Source: Leptospira bouyouniensis (GTDB lineage Bacteria > Spirochaetota > Leptospiria > Leptospirales > Leptospiraceae). Taken from it: a DNA stretch of 64,000 nucleotides. Within the stretch, counting starts at the first letter, position 1; the number at the start of each line of letters is the position of its first letter. Below the pieces are notes generated by a model that was not told where the DNA came from, did no database searches, and saw only the letters and a list, made by a program, of their open reading frames with translations. Both the position numbers and the translations under genes were made by a program. This document shows positions 44,707 through 54,634 of the stretch, piece after piece. The stretch is from contig NZ_RQFT01000012.1 of assembly GCF_004769525.1 (NCBI RefSeq), positions 274,501 to 338,500 of the forward strand, in the 5' to 3' direction.

Positions 44707-45892
44707 TGTCGGAAACTTGTTTCATGAGTTTTTTTGGAGAACCAGCAACCAACATGTTTTTCCCATCAATTGAAAATTCTTCTGTACTCAATCCAAACTC
44801 TTGGAAGAGTGACAAAAATTCACTCGATCCATAAATGGGATAACCATCAATTACAACTAAATCAATGTGTTTCCATTGTAATTCAGATACATTTAGTTCG
44901 ATGTTCTTTTTCTCATCATTCACAACAACAAAATCACAATTAAGTCCAGGCATTAATGCATTTGGATTGCCCAAACGAAATGCCTTTCTCGGATTTTCAG
45001 TGATCATTTTGAGTAAACTTTCATCAGGCAGTTCTTCCCCATACAAACCAAAATAAATGGATTTAGCTGTTCTTAATTCTTCTAATAAATGCCCTGACCC
45101 ACTAGGAGAAGAATCTGTCCCCAAACAAACGTTAACTCCTCTTTCTAAAAAGAGTTTGATGTTGGTAGTTTTACCAAAAATATGTAGGTTGGAAGTAGGG
45201 CACCAAACAACAGAAGCACCTTTTTCAGCGATTTTATCAGCCTCTTTGGGACCAAATGGTAAACAATGAACAAGTACAGAATGTGCGCCTAATGCATCCA
45301 TTTTTTCTAAGTAACGTAAAGACTGTCTTGAATCATCATCGATCCCTTCTGCTAAATGTGTGACAAAAGGTAAATTTGCATGTTCTGCCATTCTGTATTC
45401 TAAAGCAGGACCTTCTCCCCAATCCAAACTATAATTCCCTACAGAGTGAGCTAAGGTATAATCTGAAATTAATTTCACTGGTAAAATCCCACGGAATGGG
45501 TTTTGTACAAAATGAGGAATATGATCGAATACAGAAGTGACACCTGCAAATAGGTTTTTATAAGCACCCAAGTAGTATAAAATTTCAGGATCTATTTGTT
45601 GGCGTTCTGCAAACACACCTGAACTTTTGTACAAATTATCATAAGATAACCAGGAGAGATGTTTTTCAGTTCCACCCACTTTCGGCAAATAACTCGCTAA
45701 CAAATGGTCATGGGAATTGATAAAACCGGGATAAAGTTTTTTTCCTTTTAAGGAAAGTGTGAACACGTCTTGGTTTGTTGGTATGGAGTCTTCGATCTTT
45801 GTGATTTTTTCACCTGAAAAAAGAAGGTCCTTTGTTTCCAATTTTCCATTTTGGTACATGGATGCGGATTGTAAAAGAATGGGACGAGTCAT
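44663..45892 (-). CDS. Metal-dependent amidohydrolase / deaminase-like protein
   Basis: A 409-residue enzyme of the amidohydrolase superfamily, ATZ/TRZ and 5'-methylthioadenosine/S-adenosylhomocysteine deaminase-like branch. Seen: FINSHDHLLASY in the position of the HxH metal motif (here H-D-H), FVTHLAEG with a further His, LVHCLPF, and LGTDSSPSGSGHLLEEL with the catalytic Asp; a C-terminal beta sandwich closes the fold. Likely removes an amino or chlorine group from a ring. It overlaps the LysM gene by 4 bases and the cNMP-TPR gene by 44 bases. Substrate unknown. Confidence 0.82.
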   Translation of the reverse strand: MTRPILLQSASMYQNGKLETKDLLFSGEKITKIEDSIPTNQDVFTLSLKGKKLYPGFINSHDHLLASYLPKVGGTEKHLSWLSYDNLYKSSGVFAERQQIDPEILYYLGAYKNLFAGVTSVFDHIPHFVQNPFRGILPVKLISDYTLAHSVGNYSLDWGEGPALEYRMAEHANLPFVTHLAEGIDDDSRQSLRYLEKMDALGAHSVLVHCLPFGPKEADKIAEKGASVVWCPTSNLHIFGKTTNIKLFLERGVNVCLGTDSSPSGSGHLLEELRTAKSIYFGLYGEELPDESLLKMITENPRKAFRLGNPNALMPGLNCDFVVVNDEKKNIELNVSELQWKHIDLVVIDGYPIYGSSEFLSLFQEFGLSTEEFSIDGKNMLVAGSPKKLMKQVSDSVGYKKSLAFLPNF

Positions 45893-46542
45893 TCATATCC
45901 TCTTTTTAAAACAAGTTCAGGATTGAGATTGGATTTGTTTTGGTTGATTTGAAAATACAGACCTTTGTCTTTGGAAAGAATTCCCAATCGATCTTTCACT
46001 TTCACTTGTTGGCCTTCTGTGACTTGTATCCTTTCCAAATTTCCATAAATAGAATAAAGTCCATTCTCATGTTCAAGAATCACAAAATTTTCGTAACCGT
46101 CCATGTAATCTACATGTACTACTTTGCCAGAAAGGCTAGCAAGGACCAAAGAAGAAGTTCCTCTTTGGAATTGAATTCCTTTGTAAGGATCATAAGTGAG
46201 CTCTGAAAATTTCTTTTGGATTTTTTCTTTTTTCACTAGAGGGTATAAAATCTTTTCTTTTAATTTAGTGTCAGACGAAAGGGATTTAATTTCTTTATCT
46301 TTTGGGATTTGTAATTTTTCATTTTCATACAAATTTTCCTGAATCGTCCTACCATTTAACTTCGCTAAGGTTTCAGGAGAAACATTCAATTTTCTAGATA
46401 TCCCATACCATGAATCACCCTTTACAACACGATATGTTGATCCTTGGTTTGGTTTGGGACTGGACTTGGCATTTTGTTTTGCGATGAGTGGGAGAAAAAC
46501 CAATACCAAATACATCAGACTGAACAATCCAAGTTTTTGCAT
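45889..46542 (-). CDS. LysM protein with catalytically dead M23 domain
   Basis: A 217-residue exported protein: signal peptide (1-24), LysM domain (about 37-82: YRVVKGDSWYGISRKLNVSPETLAKLNG) and a C-terminal M23 fold (about 130-215: GKVVHVDYMDGYENFVILEHENGLYSIYGNLERI). The zinc ligands are missing: HxxxD is replaced by TSSLV and the HxH by LYFQI. Such EnvC/NlpD-like proteins activate amidases instead of cutting peptidoglycan. The frame runs to 46623, but AGGGAATTT before the ATG at 46542 fixes the start. First gene of the minus-strand run after the fusA terminator. Confidence 0.85.
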   Translation of the reverse strand: MQKLGLFSLMYLVLVFLPLIAKQNAKSSPKPNQGSTYRVVKGDSWYGISRKLNVSPETLAKLNGRTIQENLYENEKLQIPKDKEIKSLSSDTKLKEKILYPLVKKEKIQKKFSELTYDPYKGIQFQRGTSSLVLASLSGKVVHVDYMDGYENFVILEHENGLYSIYGNLERIQVTEGQQVKVKDRLGILSKDKGLYFQINQNKSNLNPELVLKRGYE

Positions 46543-46585
46543 AAATTCCCTAAGGCAAGTATCGACCAGAAAAAGGGAGAGGGCA

Positions 46586-46613
46586 ATAAAAAAGGCGGGA
46601 GAACCCGCCTTTT
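46586..46613 (-). terminator. Rho-independent terminator of fusA
   Basis: A perfect stem AAAAGGCGGG / CCCGCCTTTT with loop TTCT, continuing into TTTATTG on the minus strand, 30 bases after the fusA stop. It separates fusA from the LysM gene operon. Confidence 0.93.
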
Positions 46614-46643
46614 CCAAAATCAATCTGATTCAAAACCGAAGTT

Positions 46644-48764
46644 TTAATCTTCTTCTTTGTTATTGACTTTGTATTTTTTCATCAATTCTTCTGCCACGTT
46701 TCTAGGAACAGGAGCATACTTGGAGAATTCCATTGCAAACTCAGCTTTTCCTTGGGTAGATGAACGAAGTACTGTAGAGTATCCAAACATATCAGCAAGA
46801 GGGACTTCTGCTTCAATTTTAGCATAACCATTCTCTTCTGTTGTGTTTAAGATCATACCACGTCTTTGGTTGACAGATGCTAGGATGGCTCCCTGGAATT
46901 CTGTTGGTCCTTCTACTTCCACACGCATGATCGGCTCAAGGATGATCGGAGCTGCTTTTGCGAATCCTTGGCGGAAACCGTATCGAGCACCAATTTGGAA
47001 TGCCATATCGGATGAATCCACATCATGGTAAGCACCGTCATTGATCACACAACGAACTCCGATGATAGGGAATCCAATGAGAGATCCTCTTTCTAAACAA
47101 GAACGAAAACCCTTATCACAAGAACCAATGTATTCGCGAGGGATAGAACCACCCACGATTTTATCTACGAATTCGTAATCTTTGCCTTCTTCTTGTGGGA
47201 TTGGTTCGATGTAACCCGCCACACGAGAGAACTGACCTTGACCACCCGTTTGTTTTTTATGAGTGTAATCAAATTCTGCAGACTTAGTGATCGTTTCACG
47301 GTAAGCTACCTGAGGTGCACCAGTCACAAGATCCACACCATACTCACGTTTCATCCGTTCGATGTATACTTCGAGGTGGAGTTCTCCCATCCCTTTGATG
47401 ATGGTTTGTCCAGACTCTTTATCGATTTCTGTTTGGAAGGTTGGGTCTTCTTTTGTGAAACGGTTAAGAGCCTTTGCAAGGTTAGGAAGTTGTTTTGATT
47501 CTTTACATTCAATGGTAAGAGAGATCACTGGGTTTGGAACAAACATAGACTCCATTGTGAGTTTTGTTTTTCCATCGGTGAATGTATCCCCAGAAGCACA
47601 ATCGATACCAAAAAGAGCAACGATGTCACCCGCTTCTGCTTTCGAAATATCTTCCATTTCGTTTGAGTGCATACGAACAAGACGTCCAATGTTGTGGCGT
47701 TTGTTGTTAGATGAGTTGTAGATCGTCATCCCTTTTTCAAGTCTACCTTGGTAAACGCGAACATATGTTAACTGACCGTAACGACCGTCTTCAAGTTTGA
47801 ATGCGAGACAAACTAATGGTTTTTCTGGATCTGAATCCAAAATAAGTTCGTTTTCTTCGTTTCCGATTTCTTTCGCTGTGTTCTCAACATCGTATGGAGA
47901 AGCGAGGTAATCTGCTACACCATCGAGAAGTCTTTGGACACCTTTGTTTTTGAAGGCTGAACCCATAAATACAGGAACAAATTTAAGTGCGAGCACACCA
48001 CGGCGGATCGCTTCTTTGATGCGTGCCTCAGATGGAGTTCCTTCTAACATCTCTTCTGTGAGTTCGTCACTAAAAAGTGATACTGCATCAAGGAGAGCTT
48101 CGCGTTTTTCGTTTGCTTGGTCTTTTAACTCATCTGGAATATCAGTGATTTTGATGTCTTGTCCGTTTGGACCTTCAAAATAATATGCCTTCATTTCCAC
48201 GAGGTCAACGATCCCTTTGAGGTCGTTTTCTAAACCAATAGGAAGTTGTACAGCATGTGCATTGAGGTGGAGTTTTTCACGGAGTTGGTCGATCACTCTC
48301 CATGGGTTTGCACCTGTTCTGTCGAGTTTGTTGATAAAGGCAACACGGGGAACGTTGTAACGTTTCATCTGACGGTCAACAGTGATGGACTGAGATTGAA
48401 CTCCCGCCACACCACAAAGAACCATAATGGCCGAGTCAAGGACACGGAGGGAACGTTCTACTTCAATTGTGAAGTCAACGTGGCCCGGAGTATCGATGAT
48501 GTTGATCGTGATGTCTTTCCAAGTGGCATAGGTAGCCGCTGATTGGATTGTGATCCCTCTTTCTCTTTCGAGGTCCATACTGTCCATCGTGGCACCCACA
48601 CCGTCTTTTCCACGTACTTCATGGATGGCATGGATTTTGTTCGTATAAAATAAAATACGTTCTGTAAGGGTTGTTTTCCCTGAGTCAATGTGTGCGGAAA
48701 TCCCGATGTTACGGATTCTTTCCAATTTTGGATCACGTTTGGTTGCTTGCGTCGCAGAGGTCAT
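46644..48764 (-). CDS. fusA: Translation elongation factor G
   Basis: GTPase that drives tRNA-mRNA translocation on the ribosome. Length 706 residues. Seen: P-loop [15 protein letters not shown], switch [23 protein letters not shown], and domains II-V including the domain IV segment [25 protein letters not shown] precedes the ATG. It is not in the usual str operon context (no rpsL, rpsG or tuf next to it), so it may be the main copy relocated or a second paralogue; all motifs appear intact. A candidate -10, TAGAAT, lies about 45 bases upstream. Confidence 0.96.
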   Translation of the reverse strand: MTSATQATKRDPKLERIRNIGISAHIDSGKTTLTERILFYTNKIHAIHEVRGKDGVGATMDSMDLERERGITIQSAATYATWKDITINIIDTPGHVDFTIEVERSLRVLDSAIMVLCGVAGVQSQSITVDRQMKRYNVPRVAFINKLDRTGANPWRVIDQLREKLHLNAHAVQLPIGLENDLKGIVDLVEMKAYYFEGPNGQDIKITDIPDELKDQANEKREALLDAVSLFSDELTEEMLEGTPSEARIKEAIRRGVLALKFVPVFMGSAFKNKGVQRLLDGVADYLASPYDVENTAKEIGNEENELILDSDPEKPLVCLAFKLEDGRYGQLTYVRVYQGRLEKGMTIYNSSNNKRHNIGRLVRMHSNEMEDISKAEAGDIVALFGIDCASGDTFTDGKTKLTMESMFVPNPVISLTIECKESKQLPNLAKALNRFTKEDPTFQTEIDKESGQTIIKGMGELHLEVYIERMKREYGVDLVTGAPQVAYRETITKSAEFDYTHKKQTGGQGQFSRVAGYIEPIPQEEGKDYEFVDKIVGGSIPREYIGSCDKGFRSCLERGSLIGFPIIGVRCVINDGAYHDVDSSDMAFQIGARYGFRQGFAKAAPIILEPIMRVEVEGPTEFQGAILASVNQRRGMILNTTEENGYAKIEAEVPLADMFGYSTVLRSSTQGKAEFAMEFSKYAPVPRNVAEELMKKYKVNNKEED

Positions 48765-48890
48765 ATTTTCCTCAAAAATAAGGTTAAAGTTGAATTGATT
48801 CTACCAAAATCTGAAATGGACTGCGTTTGTAAAGTACTTGGGATTTTTGGTTAGAGGGAAAATCCTGGAGAAAGTAGAGAATAGGGAAAT

Positions 48891-50417
48891 ATGCCACTTG
48901 CTCGTTTCAAACGATTTTTTCGGACTTTGTCATTTGCCCGAGTTGTGTGCCTCGGTTTTTTTGCCGCTATCTTCCTAGGATCTTTTGGCTTGTACATATC
49001 CGAGGCAGGAGAGTTGTCTTATATAGATAGTCTCTACCTTTCAGCCTCATCGATTTGTGTGACTGGACTTTCTCCTATCCCACTTTCCAGTCTCAATGCC
49101 TCTACCCATTGGATTATGTTATTCCTTATCCAACTGGGGGGACTTGGGATCATCAGTTTTACTGTGATTGTTGGCTTTCTCATCACCAAAGGGATTTCTA
49201 GGAATGCTCGTTTTAATGCATTTGTGGGAGCGGCCATTGACACACAAACGGAAACGGAATCACTTGCCACCAATGAAGTGAATCGGATTTTACTTTCGAT
49301 CATCAATATTTCGTTTTCGATCGAAATCCTTGGCGCAATTGGATTGTACCTTCACATGCCAGAAGGAGTCGAAGGAGAAAACACTCGTTGGTTTTTTTCT
49401 CTGTTTACGTCCATCTCTTCATTCAATAACGCAGGTTTTTCGATCACAGATGATTTGAGTGCTTTAAGGCTTGATCCATTTTCTCTTTATATTGTATCAG
49501 GCCTTGTGATTTTTGGTGGGATTGGATTTCCGGTAATCATCTTATTGGAAAAAGTCCTTCTGACAATTTTTGTCCGTATCGTATACCGCATTGAAGTTGT
49601 GGCTGAAACTTTGATGATGGAAAAAGCCCTAAAAACAGGGAATGTGCCCAGATTTCTTTTATTACCGGCACAATTTTCTGCCATCTTAGAAAACCGAATT
49701 GAAGAATACAATAAACACTTACGGGGAGAAACCACTCGGATCCAATCCAAACTTTTGGTGTACGGATCGTTCGCTTTGTTGTTGTTTGGTTTTCTTGGGA
49801 TATATTTCTTAGAACGTTCGAATCCACATACTTTTCATGGGATGGAGCTTGTAGATAAAATATCCAATGCTTTTTTTATGTCTGTCTGTTCTCGAACTGC
49901 TGGATTTTCCACCATGGACTTAGGTCATTTGAATGATGCAACTGTCATTATCATCACTGTACTGATGTTTATCGGTGGTGGACCTCAAGGTACCGCTGGA
50001 GGTATCAAAATCACAACATTCGTATTGTTACTTGCCTATTTAAAAAATGTGATCCAACCTTCCAAACCAGTGATGTTGTTTGGTGAAATCGTTTCTAAAA
50101 ACTCTGTAGCGGTGGCAATTCGGGTTTATTTTCTTGCGACAGTTGCGCTTGCATTTGTATTTATTTTATTAGGAATTTTAGACCAAAACCAACATTCACT
50201 CCACGTCATATTTTTTGAATTGATATCATCCTTTTCGACAGTTGGTTATAGTTTAAACCTAACTTCTCAATTGGGTGATATTGAAAAAATATTTTATGCT
50301 GCTGTGATGTATGTGGGTCGAGTTGGCATTTTTACTGTTCTGATTGCTGCCACTGGACACTCAGGCGTTCCCAAAATGGGAACTGTGGACGACGGCGTAA
50401 AAATCCAAGTCGGTTAA
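48891..50417 (+). CDS. Potassium uptake membrane subunit, TrkH/KtrB family
   Basis: Membrane pore subunit for K+ uptake, 508 residues. The four pore-loop repeats can be followed: SASSICVTGLSP (about 52), TSISSFNNAGFS (about 172), SVCSRTAGFST (about 332) and SSFSTVGYSLN (about 448), each with the selectivity Gly; GGGPQGTAGGIKITT matches the intracellular gate region. AGGGAAAT precedes the ATG. The RCK-domain partner (TrkA/KtrA) is not in the window. It is divergent from fusA. Confidence 0.9.
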   Translation: MPLARFKRFFRTLSFARVVCLGFFAAIFLGSFGLYISEAGELSYIDSLYLSASSICVTGLSPIPLSSLNASTHWIMLFLIQLGGLGIISFTVIVGFLITKGISRNARFNAFVGAAIDTQTETESLATNEVNRILLSIINISFSIEILGAIGLYLHMPEGVEGENTRWFFSLFTSISSFNNAGFSITDDLSALRLDPFSLYIVSGLVIFGGIGFPVIILLEKVLLTIFVRIVYRIEVVAETLMMEKALKTGNVPRFLLLPAQFSAILENRIEEYNKHLRGETTRIQSKLLVYGSFALLLFGFLGIYFLERSNPHTFHGMELVDKISNAFFMSVCSRTAGFSTMDLGHLNDATVIIITVLMFIGGGPQGTAGGIKITTFVLLLAYLKNVIQPSKPVMLFGEIVSKNSVAVAIRVYFLATVALAFVFILLGILDQNQHSLHVIFFELISSFSTVGYSLNLTSQLGDIEKIFYAAVMYVGRVGIFTVLIAATGHSGVPKMGTVDDGVKIQVG

Positions 50418-50470
50418 AATAAGGGAAAAATCAGTTTTAGTATTTATAGGGAAAGTAAGGATTGGTAGTT

Positions 50471-51490
50471 GTGAAAATATCATTGAAGGAAATTATCCTC
50501 TCGAATTGGAAATCACCCGTTCTGTCTGAAGAAGAAAATCAATTTGAGTCTCTCAAAAAAGTTAAAAAACAAAAACTTAGCCAAATAGAGTCTCGGTTAG
50601 AATCGCTAGAGATTCTCATTTCCAATGATAAACTAGAAGATGCCAACATTTTAATGCAATACCTTGTATATGACTTAGTGAACTTCTACCAAAATTTAAC
50701 TGGAAATAGAGAAATCCCTAAAGATGGTGATTTGTCACTCTTTCAAATTCCTGAATCAAAATCCAAGGCATTTGAATTTTTAAAGAATTATCAATATACC
50801 AACATGCTCGAAGAATCAAAGTTAAACGATGCATTTGATGGATGTTTGTTAACTTATGATTTCCTTATTAAGGAATCGGAAAAAATATTCCGATCAAAAT
50901 TTTTCACAAGTTTAGATCAGTTTAAAACCATTCGAAAAATCAGAATCGTATTGTTAAGTTCAATCTTTATATTGGCATTAACTAGCGTAATGTATTATCA
51001 ATATAAATATCCTGTGATGAAGGACCAATCCATCAAGTTGTATCCATTCCTTGATAAAGATCATCCACAAACATCGGAATCAGTTATGGTTTCTTTGCCT
51101 GTATCAAAAACGGGAGTTGGGGTTTGGAATGAGTATACATTTACACTTCCTGATTCGATGGCAAAATTTGGAGGTTTGAGGATTGATCCTTTGGAACAAA
51201 GAGGGATTCGATTTGCTCTGGATGATATCCAAATTTTGGATAAAAACGGAAAGGTTTTATATTCTAAAAAGATTACGGTGAGCCAAAATTTACTTCCTGA
51301 AGATTACCAAGATTTTTTAAAAATAGATGATATTAAAACGGCAAGCAAACAAGTACCAGGTGAGTTGGTTGAGATGATTTCGATTGGTAGGGATCCAAAA
51401 ATCCTTTTGGTATTTCCTACATTAGAAACTGCAAAAACGATTAAACTCAAAATGAAATATATAGAAGCCCATAAAGTGAAGAAAAAATGA
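50471..51490 (+). CDS. Unknown protein with a central membrane segment
   Basis: A 339-residue protein I cannot place. Residues 1-155 are soluble and helical (NDKLEDANILMQYLVYDLVNFYQN), one membrane segment lies about 160-180 (IRIVLLSSIFILALTSV), and residues 185-335 form a beta-rich outer part. The GTG at 50471 has AAGGA nine bases upstream; a TTG at 50462 is too close to that site. It overlaps the phosphoribosyltransferase gene by 4 bases (ATGA), so it may serve in the same cell-envelope pathway; this is inference from coupling only. Confidence 0.65.
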   Translation: MKISLKEIILSNWKSPVLSEEENQFESLKKVKKQKLSQIESRLESLEILISNDKLEDANILMQYLVYDLVNFYQNLTGNREIPKDGDLSLFQIPESKSKAFEFLKNYQYTNMLEESKLNDAFDGCLLTYDFLIKESEKIFRSKFFTSLDQFKTIRKIRIVLLSSIFILALTSVMYYQYKYPVMKDQSIKLYPFLDKDHPQTSESVMVSLPVSKTGVGVWNEYTFTLPDSMAKFGGLRIDPLEQRGIRFALDDIQILDKNGKVLYSKKITVSQNLLPEDYQDFLKIDDIKTASKQVPGELVEMISIGRDPKILLVFPTLETAKTIKLKMKYIEAHKVKKK

Positions 51491-52386
51491 TTTATTTATA
51501 TTTAAAACTTATGAGGATCCCTCAGTGGATCAAAAATGTCATCTTGTTTGCAGGATTGATTTTTTCAAAAAGGATCTTCGATATACCCTCTCTTACAAAA
51601 GTATGTTTGGCATTTTTGTTTTTTTCATTAGTGGCAAGTTGTCAGTATGTCTTTAACGATTTTTTAGACCAAAAAGAAGACGCGACACACCCTGAAAAAA
51701 AACACAGACCACTTGCAAGTGGAGATTTGGATTCTGGTATCGCACTTGCGATCACAGGTGTGATCCTACCCATTGCTCTCATTGGATCTTATAAACTTTC
51801 GCCTGTTTTCTTTTACCTAACTATTTTTTATCTTTTGTTCAACATGTTATATAGTAAGGTTTTAAAACACATTGTGATTTTAGATGTGATGAGTATCTCC
51901 ATTGGATTTGTACTCCGAGCAATTGCTGGTGCAGTTGTCATCGGTGTTGAATTTTCACATTGGTTGTTACTATGTACGTTTATGTTAGCTCTTTTTTGGG
52001 GATTTTCGAAACGGAGAGGTGAAATAAACATTTTAAAAACAGATGCAGGCAAACATCGTAAAATTTTAGAAGAGTATTCGATTGAATTCCTTGATTTGAT
52101 GATGGCAGTTGTTGCTACATTAACATTAGTTAGCTATGTAATGTATACTGTAAGTCCTGAAACTGCTAAAAGTTTAGGGACTCCTTATATGGTGTACACA
52201 GTGCCCATTGTAGTTTATGCTATTTTTCGTTCTTTATACATCATTTACATTAAAAATATGGGCCACAACCCAACTATGGCCATTTTGACCGATATGAGTG
52301 TGCTTGCTTCTGGAGTTATTTGGCTTGTTCTGATCTTATTTTTGATGTTTGGGAACTTCTCGGGCCATCCACCAGTCTACCATTAG
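51487..52386 (+). CDS. UbiA-family phosphoribosyltransferase-like protein (DPPR synthase type)
   Basis: Polytopic membrane enzyme, 299 residues, about nine transmembrane segments. The motif NDFLDQKEDATHPEKKHRPL is the signature of decaprenyl-phosphate 5-phosphoribosyltransferases (mycobacterial UbiA/Rv3806c), which attach phosphoribose from PRPP to a polyprenyl phosphate to supply arabinose for cell-wall glycans. In this branch the Lys/Arg-rich tail of the motif distinguishes it from quinone UbiA enzymes. The epimerase DprE1/DprE2 genes are not in the window. Coupled to the upstream unknown gene; the thioredoxin-like gene starts 3 bases later. Confidence 0.83.
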   Translation: MIYLYLKLMRIPQWIKNVILFAGLIFSKRIFDIPSLTKVCLAFLFFSLVASCQYVFNDFLDQKEDATHPEKKHRPLASGDLDSGIALAITGVILPIALIGSYKLSPVFFYLTIFYLLFNMLYSKVLKHIVILDVMSISIGFVLRAIAGAVVIGVEFSHWLLLCTFMLALFWGFSKRRGEINILKTDAGKHRKILEEYSIEFLDLMMAVVATLTLVSYVMYTVSPETAKSLGTPYMVYTVPIVVYAIFRSLYIIYIKNMGHNPTMAILTDMSVLASGVIWLVLILFLMFGNFSGHPPVYH

Positions 52387-52388
52387 AG

Positions 52389-52898
52389 ATGAAAATCTGG
52401 AAACAGTTACCGTATGGTTGGAAGGTGTTTTTTGCCTTTGTTTTCTTTTTTTCGGCAACCTTAGGTTTTGCCTATTTTAAGGCGAGGGATACAAATCCCT
52501 CAATGCCGATTGAAGCGCTTGCGACAACTCCAACTGAAGCTAATTCTTGGAAAGGACACCCGAAGGTAGTTTACTTTTGGGCCACTTGGTGCACTGTTTG
52601 TAAGGCATACACTCCCATCCTCGAAGCAAATTTAAAGTTTTTGCCGAAAGACACGATGTTTTTATCCGTTTTAGAATCAGAAGATTCAGAAGAAACTAAA
52701 TCAATCCTTTCGCAACTGACAGCCGATTCACCATATCCCATTTACACTGCAGATTACCGAATGTTAAAAGAGTGGAGGATTTCTGCATACCCTACGACTT
52801 TATTTCTCAACCATGATGGAAAGGTAATTTTTTCAGATTCGGGGATTTTGAGTCCAATCGGGTTTTGGATCCGTTCTTTTCTTTTGCGCTTTTTTTAA
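52389..52898 (+). CDS. Membrane-anchored thioredoxin-like (TlpA-type) protein
   Basis: A 169-residue protein with one N-terminal membrane anchor (about 11-29) and a thioredoxin fold. The active site is WCTVC in YFWATWCTVCKAYTP, the cis-Pro loop is ISAYPTTLFL. TlpA/ResA-like proteins reduce disulfides outside the membrane, e.g. during cytochrome c maturation; no such genes are adjacent. The frame extends upstream into the UbiA gene; the ATG at 52389, three bases after its stop, is the natural start. Confidence 0.83.
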   Translation: MKIWKQLPYGWKVFFAFVFFFSATLGFAYFKARDTNPSMPIEALATTPTEANSWKGHPKVVYFWATWCTVCKAYTPILEANLKFLPKDTMFLSVLESEDSEETKSILSQLTADSPYPIYTADYRMLKEWRISAYPTTLFLNHDGKVIFSDSGILSPIGFWIRSFLLRFF

Positions 52899-52915
52899 AA
52901 TGTCGATAGTATAAC

Positions 52916-53689
52916 ATGGACTCGAGCTTCAAACCCAAACCGCTTTTGAATAAGTCGGAACTCCGGCAAATCAAACGAAGTAAAACAAGGGTAGAAGGGA
53001 AAAAGGTCATCACTGATGACGTAAAGAAACTCAAATCACTCAAAGTCACACCAGAACTCAGTTTCCAAGAATCCATTGATTATTATAAAGAACCAATTTG
53101 GATTGAATACTACATTCCTAAAGAGTCACGTTTTGCATTTGAAACCAAGTATCTCTTTATTTTGTTAGTGGATCCTAAAACCACTGATGATGAATGTGAT
53201 GCGGCAAGAAAAATCGCACAATCAAAGGGAGAAATTGTTGATATTTTTGCTTATATGGAATCTTTTCCAGACTCAATCCGATTGATTGAAGATTCTTATC
53301 ATTCTACAATGTCAATGCATGAGTCCATCCATCATATTTATAAAAACTTTAAAGAAACTGGAGCCACAGAAGATTTAAAAACTGCGTGTTATTTAACAGA
53401 GGCACTTCTCAAATACGAACCAACCATTGCAGGATTGACCTATTTTCGAGACTATAGCATATACAATTTGAACTTTTGGATCCGTACCTTAAACCGATTG
53501 AAAATTGATTTTGCTCTCGAAGATGCAACAGTATCTCTTCTTATCAAACGGCGAAATGAACTTTGGGAATTAGAAAAGAGAGATGAAGATGAAGACTTTG
53601 ATTTATTAGCAGCTTTGTTTTTTGAGCAAGCATTCCCGAATCGAGGGGCAGGCGAACTTTCGAGTGATGATATGTTGTTATTCGAATGA
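52916..53689 (+). CDS. Unknown soluble protein
   Basis: A 257-residue protein without signal peptide or membrane segment. A basic N-terminus (1-45), a middle with TKYLFILLVDPKTTDDECDAARKIAQSKGEIVDIFAYM, and an acidic C-terminus (EKRDEDEDFD ... ELSSDDMLLFE). I recognise no family. It lies 17 bases after the thioredoxin-like gene. Confidence 0.6.
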   Translation: MDSSFKPKPLLNKSELRQIKRSKTRVEGKKVITDDVKKLKSLKVTPELSFQESIDYYKEPIWIEYYIPKESRFAFETKYLFILLVDPKTTDDECDAARKIAQSKGEIVDIFAYMESFPDSIRLIEDSYHSTMSMHESIHHIYKNFKETGATEDLKTACYLTEALLKYEPTIAGLTYFRDYSIYNLNFWIRTLNRLKIDFALEDATVSLLIKRRNELWELEKRDEDEDFDLLAALFFEQAFPNRGAGELSSDDMLLFE

Positions 53690-53713
53690 AAGGAATTTAC
53701 TCTTACTTTTGAT

Positions 53714-54577
53714 CTAAACCAACCAACGAAATAAATCGATCCTATGCTTTAATTCTTGGTGGAGTGGCAAAGCCGAAATGATGGTTGTATCAACTTGTTT
53801 CATGGAAACGGGGATATGTTTTTCTTGGAAGGAAAATGTTAATTTGGATACTGTCTTCGCAGATTCGGACCAGCTTTTTTCAACATCCAAATTTGCCGTT
53901 AAAGGAAAACTTTCCAATAATACTTTCCAAAAATCTTGATTGTCGATAAGAACTTCCGAAATCCCACTGATACCCATTTTTAAATCGCGATATAGATGTT
54001 CTTTGTTAAAGTCTTTGATTCCAATCGATAAAAATGGTTTTTCGCCTTTTATTTTTTGCAAATGTGGAACAAGTATTTTGGCATCTATTTGATCCCAATC
54101 CAAAATTAAAAAATGGCAAGGACCAACTAACAATCTTTTGATCAAAAATTCAGAATTTCCTTCCGTATAAACCAAAAAACCCATTGTTTTCAAAAACATC
54201 GAAATGTTATGATCAAGGATTGGATTTTTTGTGCAAACTACCCAGGTTAATTTTTTATCTGGTAATGGAATGATAGAAAACGTATGGATATTAGAAAATG
54301 ATTTTTCCCAAAGAGTTGATACACCTGCCGCTTTAAATTTTTCTTTTTCTTCATTTGTGAATTTACCACATAAGATTGGTTCGATGCTCCAATCCAAAAG
54401 TTCTTTCGCTAGTTCTGGACTTGGTTTTGAAAAAAGACGAACGCAGTCTGGAAAATCTTTCCAATTTTTACTTGTACATTCTTTCACTACGAGACCATTT
54501 ACTTGTAACCATGAAATGATGAGGTTTTTTTCAAGTTCAGGAAGTTGTGTCAAAACGGCACCGAATAGTGAGTCCAT
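53714..54577 (-). CDS. Unknown protein with a degenerate receiver-like domain
   Basis: A 287-residue protein. The middle (about 105-205) has the rhythm of a response-regulator receiver: KLTWVVCTKNPILDHNISMFLKTMGFLVYTE, then HFLILDWDQID in the strand-3 position that holds the phosphorylated Asp, and KPFLSIGI. The acidic pair at the end of strand 1 is missing (CTKN), so phosphorylation is doubtful. The flanking parts are unassigned. It stands alone, convergent with the preceding gene and divergent from phaR. Confidence 0.55.
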   Translation of the reverse strand: MDSLFGAVLTQLPELEKNLIISWLQVNGLVVKECTSKNWKDFPDCVRLFSKPSPELAKELLDWSIEPILCGKFTNEEKEKFKAAGVSTLWEKSFSNIHTFSIIPLPDKKLTWVVCTKNPILDHNISMFLKTMGFLVYTEGNSEFLIKRLLVGPCHFLILDWDQIDAKILVPHLQKIKGEKPFLSIGIKDFNKEHLYRDLKMGISGISEVLIDNQDFWKVLLESFPLTANLDVEKSWSESAKTVSKLTFSFQEKHIPVSMKQVDTTIISALPLHQELKHRIDLFRWLV

Positions 54578-54634
54578 ACGATTGTATTTTAGTTGACCCC
54601 CTAGGCTTGAAAGTCATTTTAAAAAGCATCTCCA

